A stretch of DNA of 5,257 nt from an uncultured Pseudomonadota bacterium (lineage in GTDB: Bacteria; Lernaellota; Lernaellaia; Lernaellales; Lernaellaceae): assembly GCA_937967875.1 (NCBI GenBank), contig CALBTQ010000455.1, forward strand, positions 1 to 5,257. Reading direction: 5' to 3'. The translations under genes were made by a program, and so were the position numbers. Positions 1 to 5,257 of the stretch are shown here, piece after piece (within the stretch, counting starts at the first letter, position 1; each line of letters begins with the position of its first letter). The notes under the pieces were generated by a model. That model did no database searches. It saw only the letters and a list, made by a program, of their open reading frames with translations, and was not told the origin of the DNA.

Positions 1-313
1 TCATGTCCACCGGCTCGGGTTCGCCCCAGTTGTTTTCCACGTCCTTTTCCATCAGGTACATCATGATGGCGTCCAGCTTGGCTTCCAACGCCCGCAGCGC
101 GGTGACGATATGCTGATTGGGCAGTTCGACATGCTCGCGCATATCCTTGGCCATGCGTTCGGAGTGATAGACCGAATCGTCCAAACCCGACGTCAGGCGC
201 TCCAAGGCGATTTGATCGAGCACCGCCTGTTTGGCTTCCTCGCTGATTCGGACCACCCGAAGGCGCACGAAATCACGTACACGCACATCCTGGCGTTCCT
301 TCTTGCTGTTCAT
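1..313 (-). CDS. Possible PilZ-type cyclic di-GMP receptor, N-terminal part (runs off left edge)
   Basis: The frame is open for 104 codons from ATG at 313 and leaves the window without a stop. The start is supported by GGAGG at 318-322, with a short 4-base spacer, and by a sigma-70-like promoter upstream. The N-terminus is basic and holds RDFVR, which fits the RxxxR cyclic di-GMP-binding motif that opens PilZ domains. A helical stretch follows, ending in a segment with ALEAKLDAIMMYL. Many proteobacterial PilZ proteins carry such a linker, with a conserved KLD-like motif, between the first motif and the barrel. The DxSxxG motif needed to confirm the family would lie outside the window. No signal peptide or membrane segment is visible, so it should be cytoplasmic. 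The HD-GYP neighbour upstream makes a cyclic di-GMP role plausible. The gene itself is well supported; the PilZ call is tentative. Confidence 0.6.
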   Translation of the reverse strand, partial: MNSKKERQDVRVRDFVRLRVVRISEEAKQAVLDQIALERLTSGLDDSVYHSERMAKDMREHVELPNQHIVTALRALEAKLDAIMMYLMEKDVENNWGEPEPVDM

Positions 314-317
314 GATG

Positions 318-322
318 CCTCC
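318..322 (-). promoter_or_regulatory. Shine-Dalgarno site for the leftmost gene
   Basis: On the minus strand this reads GGAGG, four bases before the ATG at 313. The match is strong and the spacing slightly short. It decides the start codon of the partial gene. Confidence 0.6.
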
Positions 323-356
323 ACATCAAGCCAAATCGTTTGACAATGATGGGGGA

Positions 357-385
357 AGGTTAGCAGAGCGTCGAAACATTGACAA
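357..385 (-). promoter_or_regulatory. Sigma-70-like promoter for the leftmost gene
   Basis: The minus strand has TTGTCA (380-385), a 17-base spacer and TAACCT (357-362), with TGC directly before the -10 box giving an extended -10. Transcription would start near 350, leaving a leader of about 35 bases that contains the GGAGG site. This suggests the last gene can be expressed separately from the HD-GYP gene. The call rests on consensus matching and spacing only. Confidence 0.5.
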
Positions 386-502
386 GGGAAAAATGCATTA
401 GTTTCATCATATTGCGGCATTCCGAGGAAAAATCGAATGACTGGTGATGGCATAATGCTGTGATTTATTTGAGGATATCCGTCAATCTTTTGTCAATTTT
501 TG
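386..502. other. AT-rich gap after the HD-GYP gene, no clear terminator
   Basis: This is the remainder of the 189-bp gap between the HD-GYP stop and the leftmost gene. It is more AT-rich than the coding DNA. On the minus strand two TTGAC repeats (ATTGACA and ATTGACG) lie 11 bases apart directly after the stop codon, but neither has a convincing -10 box at proper spacing. I see no GC-rich hairpin followed by a T run, so read-through into the leftmost gene is possible. Confidence 0.4.
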
Positions 503-2017
503 CTATTTGAGGAAGTTGTCGATTTCATCGCCCATGCGGTTGCATAAGTTGACGAAAGCCTTGACGATATTGCCGTCGAATTGATACCAGGCGTTGCGTT
601 CGACTTCCGCGATCGCCACTTCGTGCGATAAGCCCTTGCGGTACACACGATCCGAGGTCATGGCGTCGTACGCGTCGGCCAAACTGACGATGCGCGCCAG
701 GAACGGAATGTCGCGCTCTTTGAGCCCGTCGGGATATCCCCGCCCGTCCCAACGCTCGTGGTGATGGCGGATGATCGCTTTTTCGTGCGGCAGCATGCCC
801 AGCGGCTCGAGGATGCGCGCGCCGATCACTGGATGCTGTTTGATGATCTCGAATTCGTCGTTGGTCAACCGCCCCTTCTTTTGCAGGATCGCGTCGGAAA
901 TGCCGATCTTGCCGATGTCGTGCAGCATCGAGGCGAACTGAATGATCTCCATTTCCTCGCGCGTGCAGCGAATTTCCTTTGCGATGACCAGCGAAATTTT
1001 GGTCACGCGTTCGGAGTGCCGCTGCGTGTAGTTGTCCTTGGCTTCGATGGTGGACACCAGCGACCGCAGGGTGTTGACCAGGTTGGAGTAGATCGTTTCG
1101 TACAGCGCGTTGTTTTCGATCACCAGGCTGGCTTTTTTCAGCAACATGGAGATGAACGTGATGTCGGTTTCCTGAAACGCGTCTTCCAGCCGCTTGTCCT
1201 CGATCGAGAGCGCGCCGAAGTTCTCGCCGCGCACGAAAAGCGGGGCCAAGAGCAGCGATTCCACCTCGCGCTCGACCGGCAGCAATACGGAAAACGGCTT
1301 AATGTGTTCGGTTTCGCCGAAAACCATCGGTGCGCGATTGATGGTCAGCAGGTCGGCGAATTTATTTTCCAGCCGGAACGAGGCCGGCCGCGTTTCGCTT
1401 TTTAACGTCGAATAGGTGCTTTTCAGGTAATAGGTCTTGGTGTCGCGATCGAACAGATAAAAAGCGCTGCTGGTCGCTTCCACGATTTTGCAGGCCAGCT
1501 CGGTCAAATTGAGAAACAGCTCGTCGACGCCTTCGATGTTGTCGAGCACTTCGTTGATCGAATACATCACCGACAGGTCGCGCACCTTGCGCTCCAGGCG
1601 CTGATACAATTCGGTATTGCCCGGCACCCCGCCGGTTTCCACCACCTGTTTCTTTTTGCTGAACAAATCGGAGATCGTCTGCTCGACATAGTCGAAGCGG
1701 AAGGGCTTGGTAATGAAGTCCACCGCGCCTTTTTTCATCGCCTCGATGGCGACCTGCATGTCGGCGTAGCCGGTGATCATGATGATGTTGGTATTGGGAC
1801 GGAGTTCCTTGATGGCTTCCAGAAACTGGATCCCGTTCATATTGGGCATCATGATGTCGGAAACGACCACGTCGTAGCTTTCGTTTTTCGCCCGGTCCAG
1901 GCCCTCGATTCCATCGGCGGCCCCGTCGACTTGATACCCTTTGTGTTTCAGATAAAGCGACAACGAACGACGTACCGCTTCATCGTCTTCCACAATGAGT
2001 ACTTTTTTTTCATCCAT
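503..2017 (-). CDS. Response regulator with REC, GAF and HD-GYP domains; cyclic di-GMP phosphodiesterase
   Basis: This protein of 504 residues probably hydrolyses cyclic di-GMP under two-component control. The receiver domain (about 4-120) has acidic residues E10, D11 and D12, phospho-acceptor D54 in SDIMMP, T82 and K104 in TKPF, so it looks functional. A GAF-like domain (about 145-300) follows, then a linking helix and an HD-GYP domain (about 318-504). The catalytic pattern is complete: H334, HDIGK (366-370), H395, and HHExxDGxGYP at 419-429 followed by DGL. One oddity is the C-terminal NAWYQFDGN, where the family usually has a GTQFDP-like segment. ATG at 2017 is chosen because AAAGGGAAGG stands nine bases upstream. 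An in-frame TTG at 2047 would add ten residues and overlap the preceding stop, but lacks a good ribosome site. It follows the receiver-SHOCT gene by 26 bp and is probably co-expressed with it. The target process is inferred to be motility or surface behaviour. Confidence 0.93.
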   Translation of the reverse strand: MDEKKVLIVEDDEAVRRSLSLYLKHKGYQVDGAADGIEGLDRAKNESYDVVVSDIMMPNMNGIQFLEAIKELRPNTNIIMITGYADMQVAIEAMKKGAVDFITKPFRFDYVEQTISDLFSKKKQVVETGGVPGNTELYQRLERKVRDLSVMYSINEVLDNIEGVDELFLNLTELACKIVEATSSAFYLFDRDTKTYYLKSTYSTLKSETRPASFRLENKFADLLTINRAPMVFGETEHIKPFSVLLPVEREVESLLLAPLFVRGENFGALSIEDKRLEDAFQETDITFISMLLKKASLVIENNALYETIYSNLVNTLRSLVSTIEAKDNYTQRHSERVTKISLVIAKEIRCTREEMEIIQFASMLHDIGKIGISDAILQKKGRLTNDEFEIIKQHPVIGARILEPLGMLPHEKAIIRHHHERWDGRGYPDGLKERDIPFLARIVSLADAYDAMTSDRVYRKGLSHEVAIAEVERNAWYQFDGNIVKAFVNLCNRMGDEIDNFLK

Positions 2018-2026
2018 TCCGGAATG

Positions 2027-2036
2027 CCTTCCCTTT
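2027..2036 (-). promoter_or_regulatory. Shine-Dalgarno site for the HD-GYP regulator
   Basis: The minus strand reads AAAGGGAAGG, nine bases before ATG 2017. It is the best ribosome site near this gene and favours the ATG over the in-frame TTG at 2047. Confidence 0.65.
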
Positions 2037-2043
2037 GCAGCGA

Positions 2044-2763
2044 TCAACTGTTCAAAATCTTGCGTTTGAGGATCCTAAATTCTTGTTCGGTAATTGCACC
2101 GTTTTTCCAAAGCTTAATCGCTTCTTTAATCTGCGAATAGGCCGGTTGATCCTCTTTCGGCTCTTCCTCCACCGCGCGATTGCTTTCAAACTGGAACGGA
2201 AACACCCGGTCGTGAAACCCGCGCAACCGTCTCATATTATCCGTAATTTCCTGTTGACGTTGCGCCAACTGCTTGTCGATTTCAGTTATCTTATATTCCG
2301 ATTGCTGGCGATTCTGGGTCAGGTCATCGAGCTTGTGATACGCTTCCTCCAACTTGGCCAACAACTCTTCATTCAACCGCTTGAGATTGATCCGTTCACT
2401 GGCGTTCTTCAATGTAAGTTTGATCTCATCCAATTGGAACGGTTTGGTGATGTAATCATAAACGCCGTCGTGGATGGCGGCAAGGGCCGTATCCAGGCTG
2501 GCATAACCGGTAATGATAATGACGACGGTCAGATCGTTCTTCTTTTTGGCGGCGCGCAACACGGCCAGGCCGTCCTTACCCGGCATGGCCAGGTCGGTCA
2601 GAACGATATCGAAATTGTTTTGTTCAATCAGTTGGATCGCCCGCTCGCCGTCTTCGGCGATGAGCACCTCGTATTCTTCGGCCTCCAACGCTTTTTGCAG
2701 CAAATAGCGATACATTCGCTCATCGTCAACCACTAATACTTTCAGCCGCAGCGCTGTTGCCAT
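2044..2763 (-). CDS. Response regulator: receiver domain, coiled coil and SHOCT-like C-terminus
   Basis: The protein has 239 residues. Its receiver domain (about 7-122) has D13, D14, phospho-acceptor D57 in TDLAMPG, T85 in ITGYA and K107 in TKPF, so it should accept phosphate from a histidine kinase. Residues about 118-182 are rich in charged residues, Q and L, and look like a long coiled coil. An acidic, proline-containing linker follows (about 196-208). The last 29 residues read IKEAIKLWKNGAITEQEF and then KRKIL, matching the SHOCT short C-terminal domain pattern (a short helix, then G-x-IT-x-x-EF-x-x-x-K-x-x-L). There is no DNA-binding or enzymatic output domain, so the output is probably protein-protein contact or oligomer formation. 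The ATG at 2763 has only a weak GGGG ribosome site. It lies 117 bp after the FlgM-associated-like gene and 26 bp before the HD-GYP regulator. Confidence 0.9.
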   Translation of the reverse strand: MATALRLKVLVVDDERMYRYLLQKALEAEEYEVLIAEDGERAIQLIEQNNFDIVLTDLAMPGKDGLAVLRAAKKKNDLTVVIIITGYASLDTALAAIHDGVYDYITKPFQLDEIKLTLKNASERINLKRLNEELLAKLEEAYHKLDDLTQNRQQSEYKITEIDKQLAQRQQEITDNMRRLRGFHDRVFPFQFESNRAVEEEPKEDQPAYSQIKEAIKLWKNGAITEQEFRILKRKILNS

Positions 2764-2813
2764 CGTCGGGCCCCGTTATCGGCGAACCGTCAATACATTG
2801 CAAAGATACTCTA

Positions 2814-2834
2814 CCTTGGGCCTTTCCCCCAAAG
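2814..2834 (-). other. Small hairpin in the leader of the receiver-SHOCT gene
   Basis: On the minus strand, arms CTTTGGG and CCCAAGG enclose a GGAAAGG loop, giving seven pairs including one G-T (G-U in RNA) wobble. No T run follows, so it is not a typical terminator. It sits 50 bases before the start codon. A GGA motif in a loop is what CsrA/RsmA proteins bind, but the match is generic and no function can be assigned. Confidence 0.25.
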
Positions 2835-2880
2835 CAGAGAAGATGTGCAAACTCTCTCGAAGCCGGTCAGAGTTCTGCCG

Positions 2881-3108
2881 TTACTCTTTCCGATAAGGCT
2901 CCAAGGCTTGTTCTTTAAACTTTTTAATCGCCTCGTCACCGGCGCGATCCAAGATATGCTTCTTCTTTCCTTCCGACGAGATCTCTACGACATCCTTCGG
3001 AAGATTGGCGTTTTCCTGGCCTGTCGGCACACTCTGCGGACGCCGGGTCTTCAACTGACGATTGTACGTCTGGATGATGTTTTGAATCTGGTAAGAAGAA
3101 ATGGTCAT
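2881..3108 (-). CDS. Small protein resembling the DVU0524-type FlgM-associated family
   Basis: This 75-residue basic protein begins MTISSYQIQNIIQTYNRQL, has a polar, low-complexity middle, then KDVVEISSEGKKKHILDR and a charged helical tail. From memory, small deltaproteobacterial proteins encoded beside the anti-sigma factor FlgM begin MKI-x-NYQ-like and carry a D-x-V-x-IS-x-EGK motif; FlgM itself has a related DxVxxS segment. This gene fits that pattern, but it is shorter than typical FlgM and has no obvious sigma-28-binding helices, so I do not call it flgM. ATG at 3108 is chosen over GTG at 3144 because the family start aligns there, AAAGG stands 12 bases upstream, and GTG 3144 falls almost at the predicted transcription start. 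A sigma-28-like promoter precedes it, which supports a flagellar link. The family assignment needs a profile search. Confidence 0.7.
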   Translation of the reverse strand: MTISSYQIQNIIQTYNRQLKTRRPQSVPTGQENANLPKDVVEISSEGKKKHILDRAGDEAIKKFKEQALEPYRKE

Positions 3109-3153
3109 CTTCGTCGCACGCCTTTCGTCATTTCGTACCGACACCTATCTTGT

Positions 3154-3181
3154 GTATCGGTAGAAATGATTCCACTCTTTA
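3154..3181 (-). promoter_or_regulatory. Sigma-28 (FliA/SigD)-type promoter candidate
   Basis: The minus strand has TAAA (3178-3181, within TAAAGAGT), 16 bases, then ACCGATAC (3154-3161). The flagellar sigma consensus is TAAA, about 15 bases (14-16 in Bacillus SigD), then GCCGATAA or GCCGATAT. The -35 core is exact, and the -10 matches six of eight positions with CCGATA complete. Transcription would begin near 3147, giving a leader of about 40 bases before ATG 3108. The downstream gene resembles a flagellar FlgM-associated protein, which makes the match more meaningful. Confidence 0.55.
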
Positions 3182-3194
3182 GAAAAGAATGCCG

Positions 3195-3800
3195 CTATAT
3201 GGAAAAATGAAACGACGATTCCAGAGCCTGCTGCCATTGCTGCAACAAGGGAGCCATCTCAAATTCCAAGATATCCGATAACAATACGTAATCACTGGAT
3301 TCTTGACTGGCAAACAACGCGCCGATCTGCTCAGCCGTCCGCCTGCCCAAATCCTGCATGCGCCGTTCGTCGGGAGCAATATCCAACAAGTTCTTCGAAA
3401 ATTGCATAACTTCGGTCACGTACTCCAGAAAGACATGCAATTTATCGAGCACCATGCCCAACATTTCGTTTCCGGTTTCCAATTCACCGAGACGAAATTG
3501 TTCGACGCAGCGGATCATTTCGTCTTGCAACATCCGCAACAATTCCAAGCCGTCCGCGACGGCCCGGCCGATGATCGCCTGCCCTTGCTCGACCACGATC
3601 TCGATGGTCCGGCCGGTGAATCCGTATGGAGGAAACGCCTCGTCCGGTTCGGGAAACTCGATCAATTCACCGTCGAGCAACACCTGCGAAATGATTCCCT
3701 GCCCGTTCAGGTCGCGTTCGTGAATCATGTCGAACAATTCACTCATCGTCGCGGGTGTCTTATCGGGAACAAAGGGTTGACCGTTGACTAAAATATTCAT
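3195..3800 (-). CDS. Uncharacterised 201-residue protein with possible beta-grasp N-terminus and helical C-terminus
   Basis: I do not recognise a named family. Residues 1-72 are short predicted strands and turns: it starts MNILVNGQPF, then has a helix around 18-30 and a second strand pair with IISQVLLDGELIEF, ending IEIVVEQ. The opening xxVNGxP pattern and helix placement resemble small beta-grasp (ThiS-like) folds, but there is no C-terminal GG, so it is not a sulfur carrier. Residues 74-195 look entirely helical and acidic, with a conserved-looking DYVLLSDILEFEMAPLL segment near the end. No signal peptide, membrane segment or catalytic motif is visible. It starts 13 bp after the kinase stop, so the two are probably co-transcribed. 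It may be an adaptor or partner of the kinase or of the motility apparatus; that is inference. The ribosome site is weak (ACGAAGATAG). Confidence 0.85.
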   Translation of the reverse strand: MNILVNGQPFVPDKTPATMSELFDMIHERDLNGQGIISQVLLDGELIEFPEPDEAFPPYGFTGRTIEIVVEQGQAIIGRAVADGLELLRMLQDEMIRCVEQFRLGELETGNEMLGMVLDKLHVFLEYVTEVMQFSKNLLDIAPDERRMQDLGRRTAEQIGALFASQESSDYVLLSDILEFEMAPLLQQWQQALESSFHFSI

Positions 3801-3813
3801 CTATCTTCGTTTC

Positions 3814-5013
3814 TCATACGGTTATCGTCGCCGCCGGCGGCAATTTTACCCGGAACGTCACGCCGGCGGTCTCGTTATTCGACACCTGAATCGAAGCATT
3901 GAGCTTCATAACGATCGAGTGCACGACCGCCAAGCCCAGGCCTTTGGTGCGTCCCTCGAAAAACGACAAGGGACCGCTAAAGGAATAAAACGGTTCGAAC
4001 AAATGTTCAACCAGGCTCATCGGTATTTGCTCGCCGTCGTCGACGACCTCGATCACCGCGCAGTCGTCGGCGTCCATGAAGGACCGGATGACGATCGTGC
4101 CGCTTTTCGGCATCGATTCGCGGGCGCTCATCAGCAATTGCAGCACGACCTGCTGCAACTGCCCCACATCGAACTCGATGGCGATCTCGGGCTCGATCTC
4201 ACGCAGGATTTTAATTTGCTGTTTGTCAAAACGCCGCTCGACCAGCGTCACGACCTGGTCGACCATCTCCTCGATTTTGATGTGCTCGATTTGGTTGGGC
4301 GGACGCCGCGAGAAGGTCAGCAGATCGCCGATGATTTTCTTGGCGCGCTCGCTGACCTCGAAGACGACCTCCACCGTCTTGCGGTAGTCTTCCATATCCT
4401 CGGTCAGCTTGGCCAACTGCGCGAAGCCGAGGATGCCGCCGACCAGATTGTTGAACTCATGCGCCACGCCGGCCGCCAAGTTGCCGATGACCGCCATTTT
4501 CTCGCTTTGTATCAACGCCAGGCGCATGTAGTGATCTTCGGTTTGATCGTAAATGAGCACCAGCGCCATGGCCTTGTCGTGCGGATCGTCCAAGGGAAAC
4601 ACGGCCACTTCCCAGACCCGGCTTTTTTCCGGATCCGCACCGCATACGATTTCACCCAGCGGCACCGCGCGGCGCGTTTCCAGCACCTTATCGATCGCAT
4701 CGCCGATGCGCCGGCGCGCCTCTTCGCCGCAGAAGGGAACGCGGCCGAACGGTTGGTTGAGCAGCTCGTCGCGGTGGAAATCCGAGTGCGGCGGCATTTT
4801 GTTGATCGAGCGGATGATCAGATCGCCGTCCACGGTCATCAGACAAGCGGGAATGGTCTGCAAAATCGTATCGGCGTAACGACGCAGATAGTCGGAGCGG
4901 CTGATTTCCTCGGCCAGCTTGACGTTGGCGTCTTGCAGATCCTCGTTGGCGTTGCGCAGTTCGATGTTGGCGCGCGCCACCTCTTCCTGCAGACGCTTGT
5001 TGGCCGCAACCAA
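3814..5013 (-). CDS. PAS-domain sensor histidine kinase with degenerate ATP-binding motifs
   Basis: As readable from TTG 5013, the protein has 399 residues: an N-terminal coiled coil (about 5-45), a PAS domain (about 46-160, starting near ILQTIPACLMTVDGD), a HisKA helix pair with phospho-acceptor H185 in GVAHEFNN, and a HATPase_c domain (about 245-395). There is no membrane segment, so it should sense in the cytoplasm. The H-box is intact, but the ATP site is not canonical. In the N-box the two usual asparagines are Q292 and S296 (QVVLQLLMSARESM). The G1 box DxGxG reads DDGEQ (325-329). The G2 box is TKGLGL (356-361), lacking its first glycine. The F-box FEPFYS is kept. TTG 5013 has no good ribosome site and the coiled coil seems to begin further upstream, so the true N-terminus is probably longer. 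The two downstream response regulators are natural partners. Confidence 0.88.
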   Translation of the reverse strand: MVAANKRLQEEVARANIELRNANEDLQDANVKLAEEISRSDYLRRYADTILQTIPACLMTVDGDLIIRSINKMPPHSDFHRDELLNQPFGRVPFCGEEARRRIGDAIDKVLETRRAVPLGEIVCGADPEKSRVWEVAVFPLDDPHDKAMALVLIYDQTEDHYMRLALIQSEKMAVIGNLAAGVAHEFNNLVGGILGFAQLAKLTEDMEDYRKTVEVVFEVSERAKKIIGDLLTFSRRPPNQIEHIKIEEMVDQVVTLVERRFDKQQIKILREIEPEIAIEFDVGQLQQVVLQLLMSARESMPKSGTIVIRSFMDADDCAVIEVVDDGEQIPMSLVEHLFEPFYSFSGPLSFFEGRTKGLGLAVVHSIVMKLNASIQVSNNETAGVTFRVKLPPAATITV

Positions 5014-5124
5014 ACGCTTGCGTGTGATTTCATCCTCAGTTCCCGGTTAATCCGTATCCATTCGTACTTTTCCAGCAATTCGTTCCGGCGGCGTATGTTT
5101 TTCTCCCGATTTCGGGTGAGTCAT
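5014..5124 (-). pseudogene. Probable frameshifted N-terminal segment of the histidine kinase
   Basis: ATG at 5124 is in frame with the kinase but meets TAA at 5047-5049. Between about 5101 and 5038 the neighbouring frame encodes NIRRRNELLEKYEW and then IRINREL, a charged helix like the kinase's coiled coil. If one A were removed from the A5 run (5098-5102) and one base added between 5037 and 5038, a single frame would run from ATG 5124 through ...INREL-x-DEITRKRLVAANKRL into the kinase. The two changes compensate each other. This may be sequencing or assembly error close to the contaminated contig end, or a real lesion. No strong ribosome site precedes ATG 5124. Confidence 0.5.
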
Positions 5125-5181
5125 AAGAATTTTTTAGTCGACACTCCGTTAGTCTGCCTCAATTTTCTCGATTTAGACACA

Positions 5182-5193
5182 CCGATGCATCGG
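5182..5193. repeat. 12-bp perfect palindrome upstream of the kinase
   Basis: CCGATGCATCGG is its own reverse complement. It lies 58 bases before the candidate ATG at 5124, where an operator could sit. One short palindrome is weak evidence and its role is unknown. Confidence 0.25.
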
Positions 5194-5215
5194 CGCCTTC
5201 GTTTTTCGGTTTTTC

Positions 5216-5257
5216 AGATCGGAAGAGCGTCGTGTAGGGAAAGAGTGTAGATCTCGG
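5216..5257. other. Illumina TruSeq adapter sequence (artefact, not genomic)
   Basis: The final 42 bases begin AGATCGGAAGAGC and continue as GTCGTGTAGGGAAAGAG, then TGTAGATCTCGG. This is the known Illumina universal adapter read-through sequence. On the plus strand it encodes GRASCRERV, a peptide known from contaminated database entries. Any annotation that reads into it is invalid. Genomic sequence therefore ends at about 5215. Confidence 0.97.

Noticed and set aside
758..1405. Plus-strand frame of 215 codons
   Set aside because: It is antisense to the HD-GYP regulator, and its His/Asp/Arg/Gln-rich composition is typical of a shadow of a GC-biased gene.
2018..2047. TTG start at 2047 for the HD-GYP regulator, overlapping the upstream stop
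   Set aside because: It has no good ribosome site, and the added ten residues precede the normal start of a receiver domain; ATG 2017 has a strong site at proper spacing.
2035..2736. Plus-strand frame of 233 codons
   Set aside because: It is antisense to the receiver-SHOCT regulator, whose receiver motifs are unmistakable; the plus-strand product shows no domain.
2853..2877. Possible terminator after the FlgM-associated-like gene (AACTCT and AGAGTT arms)
   Set aside because: The stem is only six base pairs with a 13-base loop, and no T run follows on the minus strand.
3303..3791. Plus-strand frame of 162 codons
   Set aside because: It lies entirely opposite the 201-residue protein gene, which has better composition and fits the 13-bp operon spacing.
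5186..5215. Possible sigma-28 promoter upstream of the kinase (GCCGATGC on the minus strand)
   Set aside because: The -10 matches six of eight positions and overlaps the palindrome; the -35 would be AAAA in an A-rich run beside the adapter. This is too weak.
3784..5250. Long plus-strand frame of 488 codons
   Set aside because: It is antisense to a clear histidine kinase and the 5' end of its neighbour, has no recognisable domain, and ends inside adapter sequence.

Overview
All genes in this window lie on the minus strand, so transcription runs from right to left. In transcription order there are six: a PAS-type sensor histidine kinase (3814-5013, probably with a disrupted N-terminus up to 5124); an unrecognised 201-residue protein (3195-3800); a 75-residue protein resembling the DVU0524-type FlgM-associated family (2881-3108); a response regulator with a receiver, a coiled coil and a SHOCT-like tail (2044-2763); a response regulator with receiver, GAF and HD-GYP domains (503-2017); and the N-terminal part of a possible PilZ-type protein that leaves the window on the left (1-313). 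Long plus-strand reading frames are antisense shadows of these genes.

The content suggests a motile, Gram-negative bacterium of the deltaproteobacterial kind (Desulfobacterota, Myxococcota or a related uncultured phylum). This is inferred from the FlgM-associated-like protein and the regulator style, not from any marker gene. The window is the end of a draft or metagenomic contig, because its last 42 bases are Illumina adapter sequence.

The genes fit a signalling module around motility and cyclic di-GMP. The kinase and the 201-residue protein are 13 bp apart and probably co-transcribed. The small FlgM-associated-like gene has a good sigma-28 (FliA-type) promoter match in front of it. The two regulators are 26 bp apart and probably co-translated. 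The HD-GYP enzyme should degrade cyclic di-GMP, and the last gene, behind its own sigma-70-like promoter, may be a cyclic di-GMP receptor.

Most worth a second look are: the kinase's eroded ATP-binding motifs with an intact phospho-acceptor histidine; the apparent pair of compensating frameshifts at its 5' end beside the adapter; the sigma-28-like promoter; the receiver-SHOCT architecture; and the unrecognised protein with a possible beta-grasp N-terminus. I see no mobile element, CRISPR array, tRNA or rRNA. I do not see a clearly new defence or biosynthetic system.
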